Positions 1 through 7,730 of a stretch of DNA of 11,709 nt are shown here, one piece after another. Origin of the DNA: Verrucomicrobiota bacterium (GTDB taxonomy: Bacteria; Verrucomicrobiota; Verrucomicrobiia; Methylacidiphilales; Verrucolacustridaceae); the NCBI GenBank assembly GCA_010028775.1, contig RHAF01000033.1, forward strand, positions 1-11,709, in the 5' to 3' direction. The notes below the pieces were generated by a model. That model saw only the letters and a program-made list of their open reading frames with translations, searched no databases and was not told the DNA's origin. The stretch's first letter is position 1, and the number at the start of each line of letters is the position of its first letter. The position numbers were made by a program, and so were the translations under genes.

Positions 1-1139
1 AGATTCATCAGCTGGTCGTACTTGAACCTCGGCAAAGTCCACCGAACCATGATGAAGAGGCCGATAAAAAAGAGAATCTTGGCGAGGAATACCCCCACGG
101 AGACAAAGCCAAACCACCACGGGGCCGCTTGACCGGCAAGGAAAGCCGGAAGGCTAAGACCAAAAACAGAATCGGGCATCGGAAGGTGGTTGAACCATGG
201 GAGCGGAAGACTCCACCCGCCCAGAAAAAGCGTCACCATGATGGCGGAGGCCGACACCATGGCAGCGTACTCCCCGAGAAAGAAAAGGGCGAAGCGCATG
301 CCCGAATACTCGGTGTGGTATCCCCCCACCAGCTCGGTCTCCGCCTCGGGAAGGTCAAAGGGCAGCCGGTTGGTCTCGGCAAAGGAGGCGATGAGGAAAA
401 CCAGGAAGGAAAACGCCAACGAGATCCCCTGAAGAATACCCAGCAGACCGCCCGAAAGTTGCGGGACGGCCAACCAGCCGTGCTCAACCTGGTAATCAAC
501 AATTTTACCCAGATTCAACTGGCTGGTCACCAGGAAGACGGGAACGACCGATGCACCCATGGCAATCTCGTAGGAAATGATCTGGGCGGAGGAGCGGATT
601 CCCCCGAGAAAGGGGTACTTGGAGTTCGAAGCCCACCCCGCCAGAACGATCCCATAGACACTCAGGGAGATGACGGCGAAGACGAAGAGTAGCCCGATAT
701 CAAGGTTGGCCACCACGCCGCTGATCCGGAAAGCCTGCACCGTGGCCTCATCCCAATGAAAAAAAGAGGTCAGCCATCCCGCCACCGGACGAAGATCGAA
801 ACCCGGGCTGAAGGGAATAACCGAGACCGTGACCAGCGCCGGAACCATGGCGAGGATGGGCGCGAGGTTGAAGTAGAACTTGTTGACCGAGGCGGGAACG
901 AACTGCTCCTTGAGAAGAAACTTGGCGGCATCGGCCAAGCCCTGCCCCAATCCAAAAAGGCGGATATTGGTGAATGGGATCCCCACCCGATTCGGGCCCA
1001 GGCGATCTTGCATCCAGGCGCTCAATCGCCTCTCCGCGGTGACGCTGCCGGGAACCAGGAGCAGAACCACGCCCGCCACGGCCGCCGCCTTGACGAGGGA
1101 AAACACCAGAAAGACCAGGTCAGGTCCCGAAAGAATCAT
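1..1139 (-). CDS. nuoH: NADH-quinone oxidoreductase subunit H (3' end beyond window)
   Basis: NuoH is the membrane subunit of complex I that joins the peripheral and membrane arms and forms much of the quinone chamber. The frame is open from the ATG at 1139 to the window edge, giving 379 complete codons without the stop. Family signatures visible: QDRLGPNRVG near residue 44, NKFYFNLAP near 86, SYEIAMG near 189 (with the conserved glutamate E191), and AETNRLPFDLPE near 254 followed by ELVGGYHTEYSGM and FFLGEY. It runs out at RFKYDQLMN, so about 30 C-terminal residues are probably missing. Several hydrophobic helices are evident. A loop after VIPF (about residues 111-140) looks some 20-25 residues longer than I recall for E. 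coli NuoH. The start lies 24 nt after the transporter stop; the only upstream in-frame codons follow that stop, and the ribosome binding site is weak. Its place here, rather than beside nuoI, is unusual. Confidence 0.95.
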   Translation of the reverse strand, partial: MILSGPDLVFLVFSLVKAAAVAGVVLLLVPGSVTAERRLSAWMQDRLGPNRVGIPFTNIRLFGLGQGLADAAKFLLKEQFVPASVNKFYFNLAPILAMVPALVTVSVIPFSPGFDLRPVAGWLTSFFHWDEATVQAFRISGVVANLDIGLLFVFAVISLSVYGIVLAGWASNSKYPFLGGIRSSAQIISYEIAMGASVVPVFLVTSQLNLGKIVDYQVEHGWLAVPQLSGGLLGILQGISLAFSFLVFLIASFAETNRLPFDLPEAETELVGGYHTEYSGMRFALFFLGEYAAMVSASAIMVTLFLGGWSLPLPWFNHLPMPDSVFGLSLPAFLAGQAAPWWFGFVSVGVFLAKILFFIGLFIMVRWTLPRFKYDQLMN

Positions 1140-1163
1140 GGGGCAATCTATCCCGATGCGGGG

Positions 1164-2363
1164 TTACGCCAAGCCGGCTTTCTTGGTGTCTTTCAGAAAG
1201 AGGGTCAGAACCGCCCCACCCAGCAACAGGGCGGCCGCCACGACGAAGGACGACCGAAAATCCCCGCTGGATGCCTTCAGCATCTGTTGAACCCGGCTAA
1301 GGGCAAATCCCCCGATCCCCCATGAGGTGAAAAGGATCCCGTAATTCACACCGAAATTCGACAAGCCGTAATGATCCTTGATGAAGGCAGGAAAAAGACA
1401 GAGGTTCGCCCCGTAATTAAATCCAATCATCGTGGCGAGAAGGACGATCGCGCCGGCCAACTGCCCCTGCTGGGTCACCGGGATGGAAAGCAGCATGCAA
1501 ACAGCCTGGAGCAGGGTGACGATCAGTAGGGTCGCTTTTCTTCCAATCCGGTCAGAGACGGTCCCCGCAATCACCCTTCCCGCCGCGTTGCCGACGGCCA
1601 AAACGATCACCGCCAAGAAGGCGTATTCTCCCATGCTTTTCTTGGCCATTCCGTTCATGCTGCTGATTACCATCAGTCCGGCTCCCGCCCCGATAAAGTA
1701 AACGGCCCACAGAAGATAAAATTCCCCGGTCTTCAGCATGGCCATGGGAGTCAAGGAGGTCCCCTGCACCGTCGTGCCTGAAGGACCGGCAGGTATGGAT
1801 ATGGGTGGATTTTTCAGAAGGGTCGCCAAAGTGCAAACGACCACAAAGAAAAAGGCGGCGTAGAACGCGGTGGTCATGGAAAGTCCCCCCGCCTTCAAAA
1901 GGGACTCCGTCAACGGGGCAATGTAAAGAGGAGCCAGACCAAATCCGGCCACCACCCACCCCGCAACTTTCCCGGTCATTGAGGCGGGAAACCACTTCAA
2001 GGCGGGGGGTGTGGCGGAGGAGTAACCAAAACCGATCCCCATGCCAACCAGGACCCCAAAACCCAGAACCCAGACGGCGTAACTGGAGGAACGTGAAGCC
2101 ATGGCCAATCCGGCGGCAACCAAAACACCGCCCAGGGTGGCCGTCCATCGTGGCCCGATCCGGTCCTGGCATCGTCCCGCCAGAATCATGGAAAAGGAAA
2201 AGACCAGGCAGCAGATGGCGTAGGGATCATTAAGTTTGGCAGGATCCCAACCAAACTCCTTCTCGATGGCTGTTTTGAAAATGCTCCAGGCATAGAGAAT
2301 GCCCAGCGCGAGATTGATACCCGTGCCTGCAAAAACGACCCTCCACCCTGGATTGATTTTCAT
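1164..2363 (-). CDS. MFS transporter, oxalate/formate antiporter (OFA) family
   Basis: A 399-residue major facilitator protein with about 12 hydrophobic segments in two halves, joined by a hydrophilic loop near residues 186-206. OFA-family wording is clear: LALGILYAWSIF near residue 18, CQDRIGPRW near 65, GMGIGFGYSSATPPALKWFP near 107-126, VAGFGL near 138, GRVIAGTVSDRIGRK near 262 and GVNYGILFT near 338. Known members exchange oxalate/formate or carry other small carboxylates across the inner membrane; the substrate here cannot be read from sequence. The ATG at 2363 is preferred over an upstream in-frame start at 2408: the extra 15 residues would be polar, would overlap the ppc coding end, and a TAGGA ribosome binding site sits just before 2363. 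Trp348 lies in the TM11 region where OxlT is known to use a lysine. It is 7 nt downstream of ppc, so cotranscription is likely. Confidence 0.9.
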   Translation of the reverse strand: MKINPGWRVVFAGTGINLALGILYAWSIFKTAIEKEFGWDPAKLNDPYAICCLVFSFSMILAGRCQDRIGPRWTATLGGVLVAAGLAMASRSSSYAVWVLGFGVLVGMGIGFGYSSATPPALKWFPASMTGKVAGWVVAGFGLAPLYIAPLTESLLKAGGLSMTTAFYAAFFFVVVCTLATLLKNPPISIPAGPSGTTVQGTSLTPMAMLKTGEFYLLWAVYFIGAGAGLMVISSMNGMAKKSMGEYAFLAVIVLAVGNAAGRVIAGTVSDRIGRKATLLIVTLLQAVCMLLSIPVTQQGQLAGAIVLLATMIGFNYGANLCLFPAFIKDHYGLSNFGVNYGILFTSWGIGGFALSRVQQMLKASSGDFRSSFVVAAALLLGGAVLTLFLKDTKKAGLA

Positions 2364-2368
2364 TAAAG

Positions 2369-2373
2369 TCCTA
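2369..2373 (-). promoter_or_regulatory. Ribosome binding site of the OFA transporter gene
   Basis: On the minus strand, TAGGA lies 5 nt before the ATG at 2363, and its first three bases are the ppc stop codon TAG. This favours the 2363 start over the longer frame and suggests translational coupling to ppc. Confidence 0.5.
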
Positions 2374-5235
2374 CCCCGTTGTCCGCAGGCCCGCGGCAAT
2401 GGCCGCAATCGTCTGCCTCACCTCTCCCAAGGTTGTCTCGGCCGATGAGTCGCTATCCGACTCCGCTTTCCGCCACTTGTGCAGGAGCTCGACTTGCCGG
2501 CGATGCAACACCCTCAGAGGTTGAACCCTCCTCTCCACGGTGTAGCGAAACCGGGGACGGCGCTCGGCCAACGGTTCGGAAAACATCTCGCCCAAACCCT
2601 CCTGCACACGGTCGAATTCCGCACGGATCAGTCCCATGATCTGCCGACGTAGTCCGGCTTGTTCCACAAGATCGGCATACCACTGTCCCACCTCCAGATC
2701 GGCGCTAGCCAGACCACTCTCCAGGTTGTTGAAGACGTAGCGGGCAAAGGGCCAAACCCTCAACCGGTCACGAAGTCTGCGGAAAAGTCGGCCATGACCC
2801 GAGGCCAGGTCAGACAATGCCGCACCGGCCCCATACCAGCCGGGCAAAAAGAAACGGGACTGACTCCAGCTGAAAACCCAGGGAATCGCCCGCAGGTCCG
2901 CCCAACCTGCCGCCCCTGTCCTCCGCGCAGGGCGGGATCCGATGGTGCTTCTCTCCACCGCATCGATCGGGGTGGCCTGCCGGAAGAAATCCAGAAAGCC
3001 CTCCTCTTCCACCAGTTTCCGGTAAGCCCGCATGCTCGACTGGGAAAGAATTTCAAAAATCTCCGCGAGGGCGGGATCATCCTCGATGGAACCATCGTGA
3101 GACAGGGAGCTGTAGGCCGTGCCGGCCAGGAGAAGCTCAAGGTTGTGGGCCGCCGTCGGGACGGTTCCGTACTTCTGCCCGATCACCTCCCCTTGTTCGG
3201 TGGTTCTCAGGTCTCCAGAGAGTGTTCCCTTGGGCAAGGCCTCGAGGAAACGGTGGGTGGGACCAGCCCCACGACTCACCGTTCCGCCCCGCCCGTGAAA
3301 AAATCGTGCGGCGGCCCCCTCCTGCCTGGCCGCCTTGAGAATTTCCCTCTGACTGCGGTGCAGAGCCCATTGGCTGGCCAAAAGACCGGCGTCCTTATTG
3401 CTGTCGCTGTAGCCGATCATCACTCGAAGCACAGGAGGAGGTTCGGCCGGCAGAACCACCGAACCTTCGCCTGGATCAACCAAAGCCAGTCGACGCCGCC
3501 GGGAAACCTCCGCCTCGTGGCGGGCCAGCACCTTGATGGTCTTACGCGTCAGCGGATGACGCAGAAATTCCGCCACAACCTTCGGGGCCTTCTGCAAATC
3601 CTCCAGGGTCTCGAAAAGCGGGGTGATAGGCAGCGGACAAACCCCGGTGGAGTTTCGGTCAGGACTCTCCAGTCCGGCCGCGCGGGAAAACACATGGATG
3701 GCCAGCAGATCCGAGACATCCCGAGTCATGCTGATAATGGAGAGACCGAGACCGTCGGTGCCGTGACGACCCACATGGTGGGCCAACTTCTGGTAGGTTC
3801 CAATAACGTCCGCAGCGGCAGGCCCTGCCCGCATGGCTTGTTCCGCCGACCAAGGGGGTTTTTCCAGCCATGATTCCAACAGTTTTCTGCGGTCCGCCTC
3901 CGGCCTGGAACGATAGGGCGTGGAGACAACTCCACCGCCCAACCTCTCTAGTTCCTCGATCGCCTCATCGTGCCTTGAGCTATTCTGCCGAATATCGAGC
4001 ACCGCGAGGTGAAACCCAAAAACCTCGACCAAACGAATCATTGAATCCACCTCGGCAGCCGCCAAGCGGGCGGCGCCAACAGCCAGCAAAGATCGTCGGA
4101 TGACTCCCAGATCCAGGATCAGATCCTCCGGATGGGCGTAGCCGTAGGTCTCATCCCCATCCATGGGAAGAAAGTTCCGCATGAGCAGCACCCCTTCCCG
4201 CCAAGGTTCTTCTCGGTAGATGGAAACCGCCGCCTCCCGTTCCGGTCCAACCCGCTTCCGCCAGTCGACCAGCCACTTTTCCAACTCTGCCGGAGTGCCA
4301 TGATACCGCCGGGAAAGCGTGAGGTGGGAGGCCAGGCGGTCCAGTGAAGTGCGAATCAACTGAAGGGCGGCTGCGCGGTAAAGTTGGAGGCTCGTCTCGG
4401 TGGTCTCGGGAGAGACCAATGGATGGCCGTCGCGATCCCCGCCAACCCACGTGCCGAAGCTAAGTTGCGGGCGCACCGCAGGGTGGGTGGGTCCATCCGG
4501 ACCCAAGGAAGCGATCTGCCAGGCCTCGCGCAACCGCCGATCGGTCTCCGTAATTGATTTAGCCATCGAACCGGCAAGGCAGTGGATGACACCCTCCCTT
4601 TCCATGTCCACGGTGGGACGTTGGGTGCGCACCTCCTCCGTCCTCCACCAGCGTTCCAGGACAACCTTGAGCCGTTCACGCCTCTGGCTTTCCGCGAGGT
4701 CGCTCGCCTCCGATCCGGCTCCTTCGTTCAGGATCTCGTGAATCTCCTGCATGTAGGCAAGGATGGATCGCCGACGGGCCTCGGTGGGATGGGCGGTCAG
4801 CACCGGCTCGATGTGGAGGGTGGGCAAGGCCGTGGCCAAGGTCTCCGCATCCAGGCCGGATCCGCCCAGTTTTCGCAGGGCTTGGGCCCAGGATCCGGGC
4901 TCATGCTGGGGGCCGTTGATTTTCTCATTCAGATGCCTCATGGCGTTGGCCGCCACCTCCTCGGCAAGATTGAGAAGTCCGAAAGTGATGGAATACGCGC
5001 GGGTGACCTTGGAGGACTGGATGGCCGGCAGGGTCCCCTTGTGTTTGGGGCCCCAAGGCAAAGCTTGGACCACATCCTTTTCCCCGAGCTCCTGCAGAAG
5101 CTCCCTGAATCCGCCCATCATCCAGGAAAGGTCCCGCTCCACGCGGGCAAATCCCCGCGTGAGACGCTCCTTGTGGGAAAGCTTGGGTTTGCCCAAGCGA
5201 ACCCTGGGTGTCGCGGGCCCGGACTTCCTCCTCAT
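2371..5235 (-). CDS. ppc: Phosphoenolpyruvate carboxylase
   Basis: A cytoplasmic enzyme that carboxylates PEP with bicarbonate to oxaloacetate, refilling the TCA cycle. It has 954 residues, about 70 more than the E. coli enzyme. Conserved motifs run the full length: LTAHPTEARRRS with the catalytic histidine near residue 149, GTWVGGDRDGHP near 261-272, DIRQNSSRH near 414, PLFETLEDL near 539, MIGYSDSNKDAG near 606, FHGRGGTVSRGAGP near 646, TTEQGEVIGQKYG near 678, and AIPWVFSWSQSRFFLPGWYGAG near 783. Part of the extra length is a polar insert near 583-603. The C-terminus is GLRTTG instead of the usual RNTG, and the position of E. coli Lys773 is Ser844; both residues bind the inhibitor aspartate in E. 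coli. The start is the ATG at 5235, which overlaps the carrier gene's TGA as ATGA; an upstream TTG at 5256 would only add seven residues inside that gene. The frame is intact. Confidence 0.97.
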   Translation of the reverse strand: MRRKSGPATPRVRLGKPKLSHKERLTRGFARVERDLSWMMGGFRELLQELGEKDVVQALPWGPKHKGTLPAIQSSKVTRAYSITFGLLNLAEEVAANAMRHLNEKINGPQHEPGSWAQALRKLGGSGLDAETLATALPTLHIEPVLTAHPTEARRRSILAYMQEIHEILNEGAGSEASDLAESQRRERLKVVLERWWRTEEVRTQRPTVDMEREGVIHCLAGSMAKSITETDRRLREAWQIASLGPDGPTHPAVRPQLSFGTWVGGDRDGHPLVSPETTETSLQLYRAAALQLIRTSLDRLASHLTLSRRYHGTPAELEKWLVDWRKRVGPEREAAVSIYREEPWREGVLLMRNFLPMDGDETYGYAHPEDLILDLGVIRRSLLAVGAARLAAAEVDSMIRLVEVFGFHLAVLDIRQNSSRHDEAIEELERLGGGVVSTPYRSRPEADRRKLLESWLEKPPWSAEQAMRAGPAAADVIGTYQKLAHHVGRHGTDGLGLSIISMTRDVSDLLAIHVFSRAAGLESPDRNSTGVCPLPITPLFETLEDLQKAPKVVAEFLRHPLTRKTIKVLARHEAEVSRRRRLALVDPGEGSVVLPAEPPPVLRVMIGYSDSNKDAGLLASQWALHRSQREILKAARQEGAAARFFHGRGGTVSRGAGPTHRFLEALPKGTLSGDLRTTEQGEVIGQKYGTVPTAAHNLELLLAGTAYSSLSHDGSIEDDPALAEIFEILSQSSMRAYRKLVEEEGFLDFFRQATPIDAVERSTIGSRPARRTGAAGWADLRAIPWVFSWSQSRFFLPGWYGAGAALSDLASGHGRLFRRLRDRLRVWPFARYVFNNLESGLASADLEVGQWYADLVEQAGLRRQIMGLIRAEFDRVQEGLGEMFSEPLAERRPRFRYTVERRVQPLRVLHRRQVELLHKWRKAESDSDSSAETTLGEVRQTIAAIAAGLRTTG

Positions 5236-5609
5236 GTGCTGAAACTTTCGCCGCAAGAGCAGGTGGCTCGGGCATTGGGATTGGTCACACGAAAGCCTCC
5301 CTTCTGTAGATCGGTGCTGAAATCAATCTCTGATCCGCTGAGAAAGACCGCGCTTTTCGGATCCACGGAGATATGAACCCCGCGGCTCTGAATGAGAATG
5401 TCCCGGGGTCCCGCGCCCGGCACCAGTTCCATCTGGTACTGCAGGCCGCTGCATCCACCCCCCACAACCGAGACCTTCAAGGCACCGTCCGCGTAGCCCT
5501 TTTTTTGTAAAAGGCCCAAAAGATGACTGCCGGCCGCCTCCGATAGGCGAACCAGTTTTTCGGATCCGATTTTTGGTCCGGGAACAGCCGACGAAGCGGA
5601 TGCGCTCAT
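5232..5609 (-). CDS. erpA: A-type iron-sulfur cluster carrier (ErpA/IscA family)
   Basis: A 125-residue protein of the HesB/IscA/ErpA family, which accepts Fe-S clusters from the assembly scaffold and delivers them to target enzymes. The three ligand cysteines are present: Cys53 in GGGCSGLQY, and Cys117 and Cys119 in ATCSCGESF near the C-terminus. The first 14 residues or so are low-complexity and outside the conserved domain, which begins near LVRLSEAAG. Within the family, ErpA, IscA and SufA are hard to separate by eye, so the symbol is tentative. The start is the ATG at 5609, 43 nt after nuoN, with GGAGAAGGG upstream at a rather long distance. Its stop overlaps the ppc start by 4 nt. Placement directly after complex I genes fits a role in loading Fe-S clusters into respiratory enzymes, but that link is inference. 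Confidence 0.92.
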   Translation of the reverse strand: MSASASSAVPGPKIGSEKLVRLSEAAGSHLLGLLQKKGYADGALKVSVVGGGCSGLQYQMELVPGAGPRDILIQSRGVHISVDPKSAVFLSGSEIDFSTDLQKGGFRVTNPNARATCSCGESFST

Positions 5610-5652
5610 GGTCCCGATGTTACCCTTCTCCGGGGAACCCGACCAGCTTGGC

Positions 5653-7113
5653 TCACTTCTGCGGGAGGGAAAAAGAGACCGGATGAGGCGATAAACTGCG
5701 CTCCGCCAACCGGACCAGCGGCTGGGGATGAAGACCCAACACCAGGTTGAAAGCCCCCGCCACCATCAGCACCCAGACCAGATAAACAGGAAACCTTTTC
5801 GCGGGAATACTGTCGGCCTCCCTCTCCCAGTACATCGACTTGACCGGGGAAAGATAAAAACCCAGCGCCGCCACAGCCATCACCAGGGCAATCACCAAGG
5901 CCGGAACCTCGCCGGCACTCCACAAGGTGGACATCACCGCCAGTTTGACCGAAAAACCGGCCAAAGGAGGCAGGCCGGCCATCGAGAGAAGACAGAGGGT
6001 CGCACCCAAGGCTGTTCCGGGATCGCGCCGGGCCAATCCATCGAGATGACGCATGTCCGTGTTGCCGTGAATACGTTCCAGCTCGTTCAGGAAAACAAGG
6101 ATCGGGAGTGTGGAAAGAAGATAGACCCACAGATAAGCGACCACCGTGCCCAGCCCGCCCTCCAACAACGTGCCGAGAGCCAGAAGCATGAATCCGGCAT
6201 GGGCGATGCCCGAGTATGCCAACAACCGCTTCAGATCCCGCTGGGGCAACGCCGCAAGGGTTCCCAAGGTGACCGTGGCAATCCCAAGCGTGAGAAGTAC
6301 CGGACGGAAAACCTGCCCGATCGATTCAAGGGCGAAGGCACCAAAACCAAAGACGCGGAGCAACAGGACAAAACCCGCGGCTTTGGAGGCAACCGCAAGA
6401 AATGCGGTGACGGGTGTGGGCGCCCCCTCATAAACATCAGGCGCCCAGGCGTGAAAAGGAACCGCCGCGACCTTAAAAGCCAAACCGGTAAGGATCAGCC
6501 CTGCGGCGGCCAGCAAGGCAGGTGTGGCCGGCTTTCCGGCCTGCTCAAGGAGTAGACGGGAAAATTCCGTGGTGCCCGCAGCGGCATACAGCCAAGCGAT
6601 CCCCAAAACCAGAAAACCCGTGGAGAGCCCGCCCATGACCAACAGTTTGATTCCCGCTTCCAGACTGGCGGGTTTGGCACGGTGGAAGGCCGTCAGAAGA
6701 TACAAGGAGATCGAAACCAACTCCAACGCGACAAAGACGGCGAGAAAATCCCTTGCGGAGGCCAGAAGGCATAGACCTGCCGTCGGAAAAAAGGGCAATG
6801 CCAACAACTCACCCCTCACCGTCTCATCGGGACCCAACCGGTACCGGGCCGACATCATTGTGACGGTCACCAGACAGAGGACGAAAAAGGGCTTAAAAAG
6901 GGCCGAAAGTCCGTCGGTTACCAAAAGATTGGACCAGGATTCCGGCATGGGACGCCCAGCCGAGAGAGCTGTCCAGAGCAGCAAGCCCGCGGAGAGAAGA
7001 ACCGCAAGTGGTCCCAGCCATTTCTTGCCCGTTTGCGGGGCAAGGCAATCGACCAGAATCAAACCTACTCCGGCCAAAACCAGGAGTACTTCAGGGCAAA
7101 GCCAAAGGCTCAT
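5653..7113 (-). CDS. nuoN: NADH-quinone oxidoreductase subunit N
   Basis: NuoN is one of the three antiporter-like membrane subunits of complex I and carries one proton channel. It has 486 residues, a normal length, and is hydrophobic throughout with about 14 predicted helices. The channel residues line up with the E. coli ones as I recall them: Glu131 in ALELVSISLYLL, Lys214 in GLAFKVAAVPFHAWAPDVYEG, Lys244 in VASKAAGF and Lys390 in LPPLAGFSVKLAV. The QRDLKRLLAYSGIAHAGF motif near residue 291 is typical. The ATG at 7113 overlaps the nuoM stop as ATGA, with GAAAGG about 12 nt upstream as a possible ribosome binding site. The frame is intact, so the break in nuoM next door is local. Confidence 0.96.
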   Translation of the reverse strand: MSLWLCPEVLLVLAGVGLILVDCLAPQTGKKWLGPLAVLLSAGLLLWTALSAGRPMPESWSNLLVTDGLSALFKPFFVLCLVTVTMMSARYRLGPDETVRGELLALPFFPTAGLCLLASARDFLAVFVALELVSISLYLLTAFHRAKPASLEAGIKLLVMGGLSTGFLVLGIAWLYAAAGTTEFSRLLLEQAGKPATPALLAAAGLILTGLAFKVAAVPFHAWAPDVYEGAPTPVTAFLAVASKAAGFVLLLRVFGFGAFALESIGQVFRPVLLTLGIATVTLGTLAALPQRDLKRLLAYSGIAHAGFMLLALGTLLEGGLGTVVAYLWVYLLSTLPILVFLNELERIHGNTDMRHLDGLARRDPGTALGATLCLLSMAGLPPLAGFSVKLAVMSTLWSAGEVPALVIALVMAVAALGFYLSPVKSMYWEREADSIPAKRFPVYLVWVLMVAGAFNLVLGLHPQPLVRLAERSLSPHPVSFSLPQK

Positions 7114-7730
7114 GGAACCAGCAACCTTTCAAGAACGGGTCGGGCGGGCCCCAGGATCACGACCGGGGCCACGCCAACAACAAAAAGCAGAACCGAGAGC
7201 AATGCGAAGGGCCACATCTGGCCCCACCCGGCAAGGTCGGGTGCATCGGCGTTTTCCACGCTTTTCGAAACCGGACCGAAGGCGATCGATCGGACCGCCC
7301 TCAACATCGCAACCGCGGAAAGAACCACTCCCCATGCCGCCACCGCCACACAAACCGGATGGGCGCTCCAGGCGCCGAAAAAGATCATGATCTCCCCGGC
7401 AAAATTAGCCAAACCAGGCAGACCAATGGATGCCATGGAGGCCACCATCAGATAAAACCAAAGATTGGGCGCGCGCCTGGCCAAACCACCCAGATCCTGC
7501 ATCCAGGTAGTTCCGGTTCTTTGCCCGATCTCACCCGCCACGGCAAAGCCCAGCGCCGCACTCAGGCCGTGAGCCACCATTAAGATCAAGGCTCCTCCCA
7601 AACCAAGGACGGTGCCACCAATCAGGCCGAGAAAAACGGTCCCCATATGCATGGCACTGGAAAAACCAAGAAGCCACCGGAAATCACGCTGTTGAAGCGC
7701 GGCCAAGCCAAGATAAAGGATGTTGCAACC
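7110..7730 (-). pseudogene. nuoM: NADH-quinone oxidoreductase subunit M, C-terminal part (split gene)
   Basis: This is the C-terminal part of NuoM in a different frame from the N-terminal part. Homology to the family begins at about 7730 with GCNILYLGLAALQQRDF and continues through LLGFSSAMHMGTVFLG, MVAHGLSAALGF, LARRAPNLWFYLMVASMASIG and LPGLANFAGEIMIFFGAW. The glutamate in FAGEIM is the equivalent of the TM12 glutamate of E. coli NuoM. The first possible start codon in this frame is a TTG at 7706, without a ribosome binding site, so separate translation is doubtful; the piece also lacks half of TM9 and everything before it. It ends in TGA at 7112-7110, overlapping the nuoN ATG. It should be read together with the N-terminal part as one interrupted gene. 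I cannot tell a true mutation from an assembly error. Confidence 0.88.

Noticed and set aside
2659..3873. Long plus-strand open frame of about 400 codons opposite ppc, with others opposite nuoL, nuoN and the 4582-5376 region
   Set aside because: All lie antisense to conserved, motif-complete genes. Their translations are rich in Arg, Gly, Pro and Gln with no recognisable domain, as expected from the reverse strand of GC-rich codons.
5236..5256. Longer ppc start at TTG 5256
   Set aside because: It adds only seven residues within the Fe-S carrier gene; the ATG at 5235 makes a classic ATGA overlap.
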